A stretch of DNA of 64,000 nt. Source: Magnaporthiopsis rhizophila. Taxonomy: Eukaryota; Ascomycota; Sordariomycetes; Magnaporthales; Magnaporthaceae. The stretch spans positions 54,343-118,342 of the forward strand of contig PYSS01000121.1 of the NCBI GenBank assembly GCA_003049465.1, written 5' to 3'. Below, piece by piece: positions 43,955-56,680 of this stretch. The notes below the pieces were generated by a model, which was not told where the DNA came from, made no database searches, and saw only the letters and a program-made list of their open reading frames with translations. Position 1 is the stretch's first letter. Every line of letters begins with the position of its first letter. The translations under genes and the position numbers were made by a program.

Positions 43955-46314
43955 TCAACGTCCCATCGGCACCGGCGGCTCCTCCTCGATCATGCATGCA
44001 TTCTCGAGCATGTTAGTCCACTTGCCGCTCGTGCCCGCATGGCTGTGCTTGAGGTGCTGTCGGAAGTGGTCTGCCCGGTAGAACTTCTTGCTCGCGTTGC
44101 ACTCCCTGTACTTGTGCGCGTCCGTCAGATGCCGGTGCCGCTCCTCCCAGTCCTGCTCCGTAGCCACCCAGGCGTTGCCTGCCGCTGCGGCGACAGAACT
44201 TCCAGACCCCGATCCTGGCGGTCCGCTGCGCGCAAACTCTTTGCCGCAGTATCCGCATACGTCGGCCTGCCCGGGCTGCGTCGTGCTCTCGTGGAACGTT
44301 CGGTCCCAGCCCGAAAGCGCACTGCACGACCAGCTGTGTCGCCGCACATGCAAGCTGTTCTGGTGTCGCTCAGCCTCGTTCTTGTTCTTGAATCGGTTGC
44401 CGCAGAAGGAGCACTCGTATTGCTTTTCGAGCTCGTGGGCGCTGGAGGAAGGAGTGAGGGTAAATAGAGTTAGATCAAGTAATAAATAACTAAAGATACG
44501 TGATATATGATTCATCGTCCTGACATACCTCAACTCTTCCTTGGTCTCAAACTTCTTGGGCTTTTTGGGACAGCATTCGCACATGTAAAAGCCCTTGATT
44601 TTGGATACGGCCGTGCTGGTCTTGGCCAGAACCTCGGTCAGCTTACGGGGCGACGACATGGGCTGTCGATTTTGATCGCTAAGCGTCCGGCTGTGCGGGG
44701 TAGCCCGAGAGATTGACGAGCGTGGCGAGGCCGTCAGCGACATGGGCGTCCCATACGGCGACCCGCACGATGACTGCTCCGTCGGCGACAAGCCCCCGGG
44801 ACTCATGCCACCGGGAGACCGTCGCCCGGCGCCGTTGAACATGCTCTGGCCCGACAAGCTGCTGACTTGTAGGGACAGGTTCGATATCATGGACCCGCTG
44901 CGCCCGCTGGCCGACGACATTGATGACCCCTGTGGCATCATGCTGAGACGCGGCGTAGGCGATCCTCGCGATGCTCCGCCCTCGCGCCTCCTCAGCATGT
45001 CGTTGGACATGGACGTCATGCTGTAGGGCTCATCCCCGCCAGGCGGCGACGAGGCTTTGCGCTTCGGGCGCATGCTGTGGTGATCCGTCGTATCGATGTG
45101 GAAGCCCCTCAGACGCGTGGTCTCCTCCATGGGAAAGTCCGTGTCGTCGGCGCTCATCTCGTAGCTGCCCTGCGTCGACACCGTGGCGTCGTCCGGCACC
45201 GACATGCTGTCAGTCCTCCTGGGCCGCGGCACCGGCGACCGTTCAAAGTCCATGCCGCCCTCCATCGGCGACCTGTGGTCCAAGGGCGTGAACGGGGTGC
45301 TTCGTTGCGACGCAGCCGAGCTTAAGGGCGTCTCGGTGAACCTGCTAGGCGACTCGAGCATGGGCTGCTGCTGCTTCGTCCTGGTCGGGAGCGAGAGTGG
45401 CTTGAGCATCTGTAGGCGATCCGGGGCGGGCGTCGTCGAGTGTCGCAAGCTGTCGCCAAGGGACGAGCCGAAGGAGGGCCGTTGTGTAGGCGAGCGATTG
45501 TTCAGACTGCGGTGAGAGTTGAGCTTGCTGAGCTGGGCGTTGTCGTAGGCGTCAACAGACGGTTTCCATGGATACCTGTCTGCTTGCGGGGCGAATCTGG
45601 AGGGGATCGAGTTCTGTGACCGGCTGGAGACGGTAGTTAGCAACAAGAATTTGTGGCGATGACGGCTAGAGGAAGCGCCATCCTGAGCCTAGATTGCGTC
45701 CACAAAAAGCACCAACACAGACGCCCGGCAGTCGCAACACACCTTGAAGACGCCATTGACGAAAAACTGCCATAGCCCTCGTCCCGCTCAGGTTTCGTTG
45801 GAGGCCACCGTTGCGGCTCCCTCTTTGCGCTCTCGTCCATGCTGCCGTAGGCGGAGCCAGCCGATATGGACGGATTGTGGCGGGTATATGGTTCAGGATA
45901 CGGCGGATGGTCTCCGGTAGGGCCGTCGATGGGGACCAAACGCGGTGGCGGGAGCGGAGGCGGCGGCTCGTCGAAGTTGCGGCTGCCAGGTATTGACATT
46001 GGTATTGAGGTGGACAATGGCGTAGAGAAGTTGGAGAAGCCGGGTCTACTTGAGGGCATGCCAAAGCCTCCCCTTCCCCGCGGCGGCGAGCTGCCGCCGA
46101 TAAATATGGAAGGCATGGATGGCAGGCCGCCCGGCGGGCTCCTATGTCTCGAAGGTATCTCCATGTCTGCGATTGGGCGAGGCCCAGGTGTGTTGGCCGG
46201 AGGAGGGCCGAAGGACGAGGCGAGGAAGACGTCAGGGGCGGCGGTCGAGGAGGAAGAATGGGTCAAGGCCGCCGCGCCACCGATGACGCTTCTTGGAGAC
46301 TCTGTCGATTCTAG
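43955..46314 (-). CDS. C2H2 zinc-finger transcription factor (5' end uncertain)
   Basis: Recognised exons: from about 46314 to 45743, 45623-44529, 44441-43955. In-frame sequence runs from just after a stop near 46315 with no ATG until 46164. Either translation starts at 46164 (667 aa) or an unseen 5' exon supplies the start. The first 450 residues are Ser/Pro/Gly-rich and disordered. Then come CECCPKKPKKFETKEEL, a classic finger YECSFCGNRFKNKNEAERHQ with C-x2-C and H-x4-H spacing, another with VCGYCGKEF, and a last CNASKKFYRADHFRQHLKHS. Intron 44442-44528 is 87 nt, in frame and free of stops. Probably a nuclear regulator; targets unknown. Confidence 0.85.
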
Positions 46315-47711
46315 CTAGCTGCTGTGCCTCGGTCGACCGAACAGGCTTGGGATTTTTTTGAAGGCGGCCGCGTGCGCGTGGAGTTAGATCCTGCTAGTGT
46401 AGTTTTTTTTGCTGTGTTAATAGTGCCGTGCAAGCTGTGGTGCCGAGTAGCCAATGCTGCGCCAGCCGGTAACACGTTTGTTCAAGCCTGGTGCCAGGTC
46501 GTATCCGCAGGGGCAAAAGATAGCCGGGAAAACATGGACACGAATAGGGCTGCTTTACTGCTGCTGTGAACCACAGCGCACCTGCCACGCGGTCCACGGA
46601 GCACAGCACAGCTGGACAGGGGGGTGGGAGCAAGGCCGAGACGAGGCCGGATGGACCCCAAGTAAAGTATAGTATAGGTGGACACTTACTTATGAAGGCG
46701 AAGAGACGAACTGGCAGCGACAGACGGGACGGCGCAAACAGGATGGATGCGTCATTAACTCGAGTTCGGTGGTTCCGAAGAAGAGGATCGGAATAAGCCA
46801 GGAAGGGACTGGCGTCGGGATGGGGTCGTGGACGGAGAGCGAGTCGGGTCGATCAGGTGGTGGTGCGAGAGAGCGCAAGGTGCAAGTCGCATTTCAGCAC
46901 AAGCAGTTGCAATGCAAAGCAGCTGGGCTGGACTAGGCTGGGCTGTGGCTGGGAGGTCGAGTAAGATGACTCGGGCAGATGCAGCTCCAGACCCAGACCT
47001 GGACGAATGTAGGCGAGACGGCGAGACGCCAGCCTGAGTGGTGGTGGCGGCAGCGACAGTGGCAACCTCGTGTCCGCAGTCGACCTGAGGGTACCTGATC
47101 TTTTGGCTGGCGGCTGGTCACTGGCGCGCGCCAGAGGGTGTGCGGCTAGGCTCTTGGTTAATAATTGGTGTATAGCGGCCGCCCAAGGCGGTCAGTGTAC
47201 TGGACAGCAGCAATTGAATGCAAGGAGGGAGGGTCCCCTGGCGGGGCCGACACAGCGGTTTTCAGGGCCAAACCAGCACACGGCTAAGCGAGCAGGGGAT
47301 TACCCAGAGCGCGAGACCCAGAGAGCGAGGATAACACCTGTCGCACAGTGCCGCAACCAAGATTGAAACCCTTTGGGCTGGGGATCCGCACATGCAGAAT
47401 GAATTGCGAGGATCCTGGCACTGGAGCACTGGGGCCCCCGCCGCAGATGCGCGAAGAGAAAGGAAAGTGCGAGGGGGACGCGAGGGAAGGAGCGAGAGGG
47501 AGCCATTGGGGAGACAAGATAAACCGACATACCTCGTGTCGTTCGTCCAATGGTACCAAACGGTCCGCTCTCACAGGGTGCACGCTAGACGGGACGGACG
47601 GGAAGACCGACAGGGGGGCAAAAGAAGGGCGATGCAGGAGATCGGACACGCGCCAGGGAAGGAAAGAAAAGACGACTTGGAATCTCCCCAATCCCTGCCG
47701 TTTTCTTCCTT

Positions 47712-47746
<35 letters not shown>

Positions 47747-50700
47747 CTCTCTCCCTCTCCCTCTCTCCCAACCAGTCCAACCAGTCGACTGCAGTCGGAG
47801 GCCTTTCCGTTTCCGTCACCGTGGCCGTCGCTGTAATTGACGCCGCCGCGAATAAATGTTCTTCCTGCGCCGAGTTCGGACGGTGTGTTGAAATAATGTC
47901 GCTTTTTTTTTTTATCACCTTTTCGCCCCTTCGGCGTGGGATGGGTGACGACGGATGACGTTCAGCCCTACTGCGCACAGTAAGGCCCTACCGCACCCCC
48001 TACCCTCCTCGGCCAGCTGGGTCGGGTCGGTGCTGGCTATGCCGGCGGCGGTGGAACAGAACAAGCGCGCAAGCGAGCAACAAGGCTCCTCTCCGCTTGT
48101 CCTCGGTCCGTAATTTTGCTTTGTTGCTGCTTCGCTGATGTTTCCTCCTTTTTATCCACTGCGCATTTCTGCCACGGGCTGGAATTGACAAGGCAATTGG
48201 CCGTGTCGGGGAGAGGTTGGCACAACGCAAGAACAAGAACAGAAAAACAGGCCGTAGGGCTGACAATCCGCCCAGCCCAGCGAAGAAAAAAAAGGGTCCA
48301 AGGGGAGGGCGAAAGAAAACAAGGGACGGATCGGGCGGGCGGTGGCGTGGGAACGGTGAGAAGAAGCAAAGAAGGGACGCAGACAGAAGCAAAAGAAAGG
48401 TGTGGATCGGGAGGCAGTTGTATTTAACAGCGGTCTCTATAATTCTTTATCCTACCGCCTCAAACGGCTTGTTCCATCCATTTGTCCAAAATCGACCACC
48501 GGTCAGCCAGCCCAGGCCGTCAGGTCAGGTCAGATCAGACCAAAAGTGGTGATCTCAGCGCAGAAACAGCCGGACCCGGTTCCTTCGCAACGGCGCAGGC
48601 CACGGAGCCGTCCTGCTGCCCCGTCTGGTCGACGCCAGAATCTCTTCTGGACCGACAGCCCAAGGTTTTCTTTGGTGGCCGGCAGGGTTGCGGTGACTGG
48701 GGGTGGTAGGTAGTCAGTGGTGTGCGTGGGCGTGTTCCACTCTCCCCATTTTCCCGCCCATTTCCCAGCCGTTTGCAGCACCACGGTGCGGTGCACTGTG
48801 GCCTGTCATTGACATGGGCTGGCTGGGTGGACAGTTTTTCTTTTCCTACACCCATGCCCTGGTTCAAACAGGCGGGTAGGGCAACTACTTACTGTAAAAA
48901 GCCAGCCAGGGGTGGGAAAGGGGTGGGTGTGCGTGTGCCGAAACCGGGGAGGGGTCCATCAAAGGAGGGGTGCGTGGTCGAAGAACTTTTTGATCTCAAG
49001 GCGTGCGCCCCTTGAGGCAGCCCCTTCTGGAAACCGGAGCCCCACGCATTCTCTAGGTGGGGCTATCGGCAGTCTCCAGGCTGAGAGGGAGGCACAGAGG
49101 CACAGCCAAAAAGACACACAACTTAGGTTAAGGCAGCAGGCAAATTTCGTAATCGGAGGAGATTAAAAAAAAAAAAAAAATTAACGCATTATTGTAAGGA
49201 AAAACATGCTTTTACAGTATCTTTATTATTTCCCCAGGGCGACCCCAAGGCTGAACCTTAATCCCCGCCGTGTCCCCACCAATGTTGACGGCGGAGTTCC
49301 CGCCGACGCAAAAGGACCTAGTCCACCTCGAGTGGGCCCTGGCTGGGCTAAATCTCCAACTGTTGGTGCTGGAAAGCCGCGTGTGGTGAAGCTTTGACAC
49401 AATAGCGCCTGGCTAGTGGCAAGGCTAGCATGTCTGTCATCATCTTGTCAGCAGCGCAAAAAAAGCCCACCCACCGCCCGGGTCGCTTGCTACTTAGCCT
49501 GCTGCTGACGTCGGCGACTAAACAAAACCCAGATCGTGCTCCCTGCCTCATCTTGCCCGGCCTCGGCTGAAAATCTGGACGCTGACTCGACCCGCCGCCA
49601 GCCCATATTGTCGAGTCATCTGGTCTGGGCCTCCTGCTACTGGCCAGCATCCATTGGCAGCCCAGCTCGTATATTTAATGTATGCGTCTTTTATCAGATC
49701 GACATTGCGGCTGGCTGACTGCCTGTTGGCCAATATCTCAGGCATGTGCATTTGGCAATCCGGATATTTCCAACGACAGGAATGTCCGGGCCACGGCTGA
49801 CGATTCTGGTTTTGGTCCACACCCGTTCCCTTTTTGTACATATGTATAGGCCGCAGAACGCTTGTTCCTGCCCTGGTTGGTGTTGTGACCACACAGGCCT
49901 TGGCGCAGATGGATCGCTCATGTCCCAAAAGCGATCAGATTAGCGCCGGGTGCGACCATCTTTGGACGGTGTTGTACGACCATGCAGTAAGCCAAGGAGC
50001 CCGAATGTGTCTTTCCTTGCTTTTCCTGTTCGTGCCCAGCCCCAATGCCGGGCGATCGATTCTGGCAGCGGAAATTTATGTGGACATTTCAAGTTTTTAC
50101 CTGCTTGTTTCGGAAGCTTCATTGGTCCACACTCGTTCCCATCCATTCGCGTTTCTCCTTTTTCTCCTTTATATGTACTTGTCCAGTAGTCCCGTTCGCC
50201 CCGCTGCCCTCGCCGGCTCTGCCCTACAACGTCGTGCTGTGGAGGAGCCAGTTGTTCCCGCTTGGCCTTGGGAATTACGAGATCCCCACTAGCCACCAAA
50301 CTTTGTTAAGCCGAGCCCAGCCAGATTTGCAAGTTGAGTAATCATATTTCTTTTTCTTTTTCATTTTTATGTTAAAAAAAAAATTAAAAAAAAATTAAAA
50401 ATTATAACCCACATCACCCGCGGCATGATTCTGCAACCGTCTGCTTCTTCCTCGAGTGGCAGGGCCCTCACTAAGCCGATGCAGCATCATCCATGCTCCG
50501 CCAAGACGAACCCACAGAGCACAAGCAGACCGCCATCGCCAGCGTCTGTCAGCGCTAGCTGGGTTAGGCCTGTCTGGGTCCGTCGGGACCCGGCGTGTGT
50601 CCTTGGAGGGAGCACTTCTTGGTCAGCCAAAGGACATTGACTCGATTCCAACCAACCGCCTGAACTAGCTCAGCCCTACGGCCGGTCCTTGTTCCCCCCC

Positions 50701-53700
50701 CTTCCCTCCGATGATGCCCGCCACACCCATCACCCCAATAGCCTGGGTCTTGTTTCACGTGGTGGGGTGGACGGGCAAGGGGGGGTGGTGTTTTGGGTCG
50801 ATGTTTGGACGACTTTTTTTTTTTGTCTTTTTCTTTACTCTCAAACTGTGGCAGCCTTGTTTGGTTTCGGGCCTGGTTTTGCTTGTAAGCCACTCTATCG
50901 ATCGCACCTGCTGATGCGTGGAACGCTTGACTCCTCCGCAGCCGCGCGCTTCAGTCCGAGCCAAAGCTGCATCTCGGCAGGCAAGCCGTCGTGCGGCCAT
51001 GGGTTGGTTAAGCGAGTGTACGTTGCCTAATGACAGCGATGCCGCAAATGATGAAATTCAGGGCAGGCTTCTTCGACTCAGCAAGGTGCCATGAGTTTTC
51101 TGCCACGATGCTCTTCATTTCGTCCGTGCTTTAAACCCTTGTTTCCACGAGCCGTCCTATAGGGCCGTGCCAAGACAAATAGGGCAGTTAATCTCGTCTC
51201 TTTTTTTTCTCTTCCTTTTTTTTGGCCGTCTACAAAGGGGCAAAAAGGGGGTGAGGGTGGTCGCTTTCGGGTGGAGCTCGGCGGGCTGTGCTACCTGATG
51301 AGGATCGTTTCGCCAGATGCAACCCTTGAGATGTCCATGCGTGGGATAGCCGGCCATGTCACGGGCGCGTGATGGTGCGTGAGTCGGATGTAAAGCGACT
51401 GATAAAATGCTTCTGGAATCGGTCAGATCGTGACAGCACATGCACTCACATGGACATATCTCGGATGCAAGGTTGCGCTGGCCTTGCAGGTCACCTGGCT
51501 GGGGACCGGCAGGCAAGGCGGGCAGGCCACTGTGCGGATAATGGGGCAGCTCGTCGACACGCTCGCTTCACGACTTGGCTCGACTTGACTTGGACAGGAA
51601 ACGGACGGCTTCCTCGGAGGGCAGGCGACCTGCCTTGCCTGCCCGCCCAGCAGCGGGGACCTAGACCCATGCGACGCACACGACTCGCGCCGCGGAGAAG
51701 GGCGTGCGTGCCCTACGGGGTTCATGGCCCTGTGGAGGCCAGGCGAGTCGATGGGGTTTGTTGTTTTAAACTCTTGGCAGGCCGTCTGCATGTACGGTAT
51801 GCATCGCAGATGCAAGTGCTCCGTTCTCTTGCTGTTTCTCGCCAGCCACCCGGCACGGCCGGTCGAGGTAGGATGACGTAGCAATTGGCGGGCTGGCTGG
51901 CCTGAGTGGCTGTGTGGTGGATGGATGCATGGGTGGCATTTACACTGGCTCTGGAATGTCTCGGCCTTTTGGCGAAACGAGGCGGTGCAGCAAAAAGGAG
52001 ATACACACACACACAGACAAACACACAGGCTGGGCTGCGCGAGATGCCGGCCTCCTGCCACGAGCCTTTAATCTTTCACGGTAGTGGTGGACGGCATTTT
52101 CCGTTTGGCCAGGTATGGCCCCCAGGTCCAGGGCGACGTTACAGTCGCTGCAAAGCCATGATCCATCACATCACTACGAAGTGGGAGTCGCTTGCCGCCG
52201 GCCGTGTCAAGTAAAGGCCAGGGGGTCGGAGCAGTTGCCGATTTCTGGGTCCCATTTCCGGCAACGGTCGCTTCCTATCCATCCATAGAATTGCATTGTT
52301 GACGAACCACGCGCCCGACGTGGTCTGGTGGGCCCCTTTGCGCCCAGCCCTGGTTCTGTCCTCGTGTCTGGCTGGCTTGTCTGTCTGCCGCTGTTTGACC
52401 ACTCAGCAACGCTCTGCCGCCATCCACCCTGAAGTCGGCTCGAAAAGCTTGACTCTTGACCGGCGCTCGGGAAGACCCTGGCCGGCGCCCCGAACAGCCC
52501 TGCATAATCGGGGACGCTGCCGTTGCGTGCAAATGGTGGATGGAACCTGGGCATGACAAGATGCCAGCCTAGTCGCCGACGACAGACGGGACGGGACAGA
52601 GGCAAGAGATCAAAATGCCAAAGCAGCCGATCGCCGATCACCGCCGGGACGCGCAATCTCCAGGCGGCAGCCCGTCTCGGTACTCCCTTGTTCCGTCCGT
52701 TTCCGTCCGTGGCCGTGTCCGGCAGACAGGCCACCCCCTTCGAGTGTGGCGTGGTGTGTAATGTGTGTGTCTGGAACCACACCAGATAAGACAGACAGAC
52801 TCCTTGCGAGGTTTGCGGCGCCCTGATTCCCTTCCTCACAGCCTCGGCACTTGACCCTGGAGGTTACACGTAGCGAGCGGTCCCGCTGCTGGCGCCAGCG
52901 CTCGCCCTGCTCGCCCTACGAGGTAGACGACAACGGGCAGGTGGGTGCGGTGGCACACACCTGTGAACACGAGCATGCCGAGCTGCGGGTACCCGTTGTG
53001 CCATGTCAAGCTGGATAGTCCCCATTTCTGGCTAACCCCAAATTTTCTTCTTCTTTTTCTTTTTTACGTCTCGCATGTGCTTCTGGTGTCTCGTCCAGGC
53101 GAGCTAGCGTCTGGCAGGGCAGATCGTTTGTTGTAGCCCTTCCCTTGTAGCCCTGTTGCCGTCCCTGCTTCCCGGATCTGCAGCCCCATCTCGCGGTTGG
53201 GGCGGGAAAGGCGGGGTGGCGGCGGTGTGGCGTTGCCGCCGTCGTGGAACCTGGCCACTGGCGCCAAGACCTGCAGCTGGGAGACGAGTGGCTGGTGGCT
53301 GTGGATAATGGTGCGTGTTTTCCCTGTTTTCTTTTCTTCTTGTCTTTATTCTTTGGATATGGCATTCCCGTCGCCCATCTGATCGACAGCAACAGCCCTT
53401 ATCCGCTCCTATCAGCCTCCTGCTTCCCGCTTCGTGTCCCTGGATCATGCATGCAGCCCTGTATGCAGCTGTGCCAAGGGGAGAGCAAATCATCCAAACG
53501 ACCGCGTCTTGGCACGCGCCATGTTCCTGGGCCATTCTTACATCTGATACCCCCTGCAGCCAACCAACTGCAGTGTTCGCCCGAGGCCATCGCCGCTCAG
53601 CGACTGGCTGGCTGCCTTATTGATCCACCGGCGGCCCCTTACTTTCCTGCAGCCCGGCGCCCACTCGGCCGGGACTACCTCCTTGCCACCGCTTGGGCCG

Positions 53701-55218
53701 CCGTGGCAGGCCCGATTGCACTCACTTGGCTGGGTCAGCAGTTTGTCGCATCGCGCGTCCTTCCTGCCCTCAACTTGCCCCGTCGGCGGCCTCCAAGCGC
53801 GGCTGCTGCTCGTCGTGCCATTCGGCTTGCGTCCGCCACAGTGGCGAGAAAGATTTCTGATGGCGTAATCCACACCTCACGCTGCCCCTAGTGATTCCAG
53901 AGGCACGAGGCATTTTCTTTCGTTTTTCTTTTTTCTTTTTTTCTTTTTTATCCCCTTGTTTGCCGTGTCGTGCCGAGGCCATGGAGTACATACACGCGAC
54001 CTTGGCTCTGCGGCTCTGCTCCCTGCTTGTTTGTGGATGCCGGAAGGCTGGCTGGCACGGGTCACTGCCGTTCTGGGACGTCTCTCCGTCCCTGAGCGTC
54101 CGACAATGGATCGACTCTGACAGTCAGACCAAGCGGGGCTGCGGACACAGCTGCGAGTTTGGGTTCGCGTTTCCGGCCGCCATCCAGACGGAGCTAGCGC
54201 TTTCCTGGGACTCCGTACCTCTTCTCCATCTCGTGGACACGAGCCGCCAAGATCCAGTCACAGCTCGACCGTAGGGGATTGAACCACATAGCGAGGCTGC
54301 GAAAGGACCACTTTCATTGTTTTGAGGGCCGCCCCTGGTCGTTCTCGGCCTCCCGGTCTCAGTCGGACAATTTCCCCTTCTCGGTAAGGGCTGGATACAC
54401 ACAGTGCCCGCGCCGTCGGTTCGGCCCTATCTGCCCAGTCTCGGCGGCCAATGCGGATGGGCTATGGAGGAGACTGTCCGTCGGCTGGGCATGCCCCTTG
54501 CACCATGCCATTACAGATCATCCCGAGTCCTTTTGTTCGGCCTGTTTGGGCTCCTGCTGCATTGGCCTTGTCGTTGCTTGTCTGCCTCCTAAATGCCTGA
54601 TGATTGAAGTTGAGCTAGTGTCGGAGATGGGCGGCCGTCAAATGTATTCAGTGCTCGGGTTTGGGCGTTGTATAAAAGGCACATCTGCGGTGCTATGGTG
54701 GCTGGCTGTTGGGAGCCACAATGGCATTGTACCTGTAGCTGGTAGCGGTGAACGCGGCCCGTGCTTTTAAAAGGCTGCTTTTGCCAAGCAGGGGAAAAAT
54801 GATCTGGTTGTCCACCACGGCTGGATGCATAAACGATAATCTGTCCATTGCTTATTCCGTTCATATGCGTTTATCAAGTCCATCTGCCATAGCCCACGGT
54901 GTGCGAGCGGCCATTAGGTTATTACAAGGGGAAAAGTACGGCCTCTGTCTCCGCCTTGGCGGGTATTGTAACCTTGTTGTCCGGGCTGCTGCCAGGGTGT
55001 TTGGGGATAGCATCAAGAGGCCCATTAGAATGGCAGAAATATAGCAACAGGCTTAGTGGTTCCCACACTCAAAATACATCACGAATGGGTCACGGCCGGC
55101 GATATGAACTTAACGTGTGGCATGTGCTTGAAGCTTGTTCAGTTGGATTAAGAAGCATTAATTATTTGCGGCATAACTCCAGCTTTTCACTGCTAATTTG
55201 CACCAGCTTGGTTTGCCT
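46315..55218. other. Gene-poor 8.9-kb region upstream of the transcription factor
   Basis: Many open frames occur, but none shows a domain, signal peptide with coherent continuation, or coding-like third positions over a useful length. The sequence is not AT-rich and not RIP-degraded. Visible features are poly-T at 47714-47746, an A-run near 49165-49180, AT-rich patches (50370-50400), CA repeats near 52005-52025 and TTTTTC tracts. It could be a large promoter, a long spliced 5' leader of the transcription factor, or non-coding transcription units. Confidence 0.5.
47714..47746. repeat. Poly-T tract
   Basis: Thirty-three consecutive T followed by a CTCTCC microsatellite-like run. Confidence 0.9.
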
Positions 55219-55756
55219 CTACTCGTAAAAGTGCAGCTCGCCCTCGGTCTGGTCCTTGAGGCACACGTTTTTAGCATCGCAGCAGGCGTTAACCGTGACG
55301 TAACCCCAGGAGCCGAAGCTGAAAGGATACGGCAAGTTGACTAGTTAGCTTAAGTAACTGGGCCAAGGGGAAGATCCAAGAGGTAAGTACTGACGCATCG
55401 GCGGTCTGGTGGAACACGACGAGATCGAATTGCTTGTTAACCGGGTGCGAGCGGAGGCGGAAGCTGAACCGGTCGTGGCGCGGGCCACCACCCTGGCAGT
55501 AGGGGTAGTCGGGACCGGTGAGCTTTTCGTAGCCGGAGCCAGAGCAGGTGAAGGTCTTGTCACCAGTGTCGCGTTTCGCGAGGATGTTGAACTTGATCGA
55601 GGTGACGTTTTTATCGCCGCCCGAGATAGTGGCCTGGAAGTCTTGGAGGATGATTTTCTCGCGAGGATCGAATTTCGGGGGGGTGTCCGGGTTGGAGGCC
55701 GGGGCTGCAAGGGCAGCGCCGAAGAGGGCGGCGGCGGCGGCGGCGGAGAAGCGCAT
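55219..55756 (-). CDS. Small secreted protein, possibly AA1-like (Alt a 1 fold)
   Basis: Exons 55756-55395 and 55318-55219 give 153 aa; the intron (donor GTCAGT, acceptor TTCAG) joins HQTADA to FGSWGYVTV. The signal peptide is about residues 1-18 (MRFSAAAAAALFGAALAA). The mature part has five cysteines (TFTCSGSG, YPYCQGG, NACCDAKNVC) and alternates short beta-strand-like blocks (ILQDFQATI, SIKFNILAK, RFSFRLRSH, FDLVVFHQT). That layout recalls Alt a 1/AA1-like proteins, which are secreted by many plant-associated fungi and trigger or suppress plant responses. The resemblance is by eye only. A TATA element on this strand (complement of 55926-55933) lies about 170 bases upstream. Confidence 0.8.
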
Positions 55757-56680
55757 TTTAATTTGATTGCAAAAAGCGAGCGAAAAAGGCGTGATAAGAA
55801 CGAATTAATTAAAGCCGTATAACGGAGTAGGTTTCTGTAAAAAGCGAGTGAGGGATGAACGAGCTGAGGAGCCGATGAGGGGAAGGAGGAAAGTGAATGG
55901 AAAGCAAGCCACGGGCTGCTGAAATCTATATAAGCGTTGCCGACATATGCCAGCCCCTTTTCCGAGCCAGGTCCGGCCGGCCGGGAAGCATCCCATGGTC
56001 GAGGCTACTCCATCAAGGGACAAGTCGGTAATGAGATGGGAGCTAGCGGCGGCGGCAGCCGCCCGGCCTTGGGTTCGCCGAAACCCAACCCATCAGTTAT
56101 TATAAAAATAATTTGCCACCAACGACGGGATTGTTATTAAAAAATAAAATAAAATAGCTTTCAAGCTTTTAAAAACCCGTGAGCTGGGTTTAAACGACTC
56201 CTATTTTAAGATGGGACCCGTCGGCATGGTTAACGATTAAAGCCGATCCTGGGTGGATGCAACCCCATCGGCAATCCCGCTACACGACCCTATATGAAGC
56301 CTCCGATACGAGAAAAAAAAAAGCTCGTGATGGTTTGTATCAGTCCGCTGTTAAGATTACGCTATGCGACGGAGCCTCGTTTTTTTAACTCATCTTTTTA
56401 AATTTTCACGGTGACCTTGGCCTTTTATTCCAGAACGGCAAGGCCGACAAACACATTCAGATTGGCTGCATACAGACCACGGCACCAGAGAAATCGTTCC
56501 CTCTCAGCTGGCTTTTAAAAAGAGCAGTGTCGAAAGGGTGTTTTCTGGCGGGGCCATTGTTAAAACATGGAGCTACTCGAAGAAATAAACTTTCAGGGGA
56601 TCTGAGGCCGTTTTTAATGTTCACGCTTTACTTATAACCTTGGCACATTACTACTGCTTTACTTTCTCTTTCTCCCTCTC
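55757..56680. other. Intergenic, partly AT-rich
   Basis: Promoter of the small secreted protein, then A/T-rich sequence (56100-56650) with TTTTAAA motifs, and the 3' flank of the rhodopsin-domain gene. No gene seen. Confidence 0.5.

Noticed and set aside
52207..52839. 210-codon minus-strand frame in the gene-poor region
   Set aside because: No domain, no coding-like third positions, and low-quality composition; the opposite strand is equally open.
54265..54290. Sequence resembling a minus-strand T-loop (GGTTCAATCCCC)
   Set aside because: The T-stem does not pair and no cloverleaf can be drawn.
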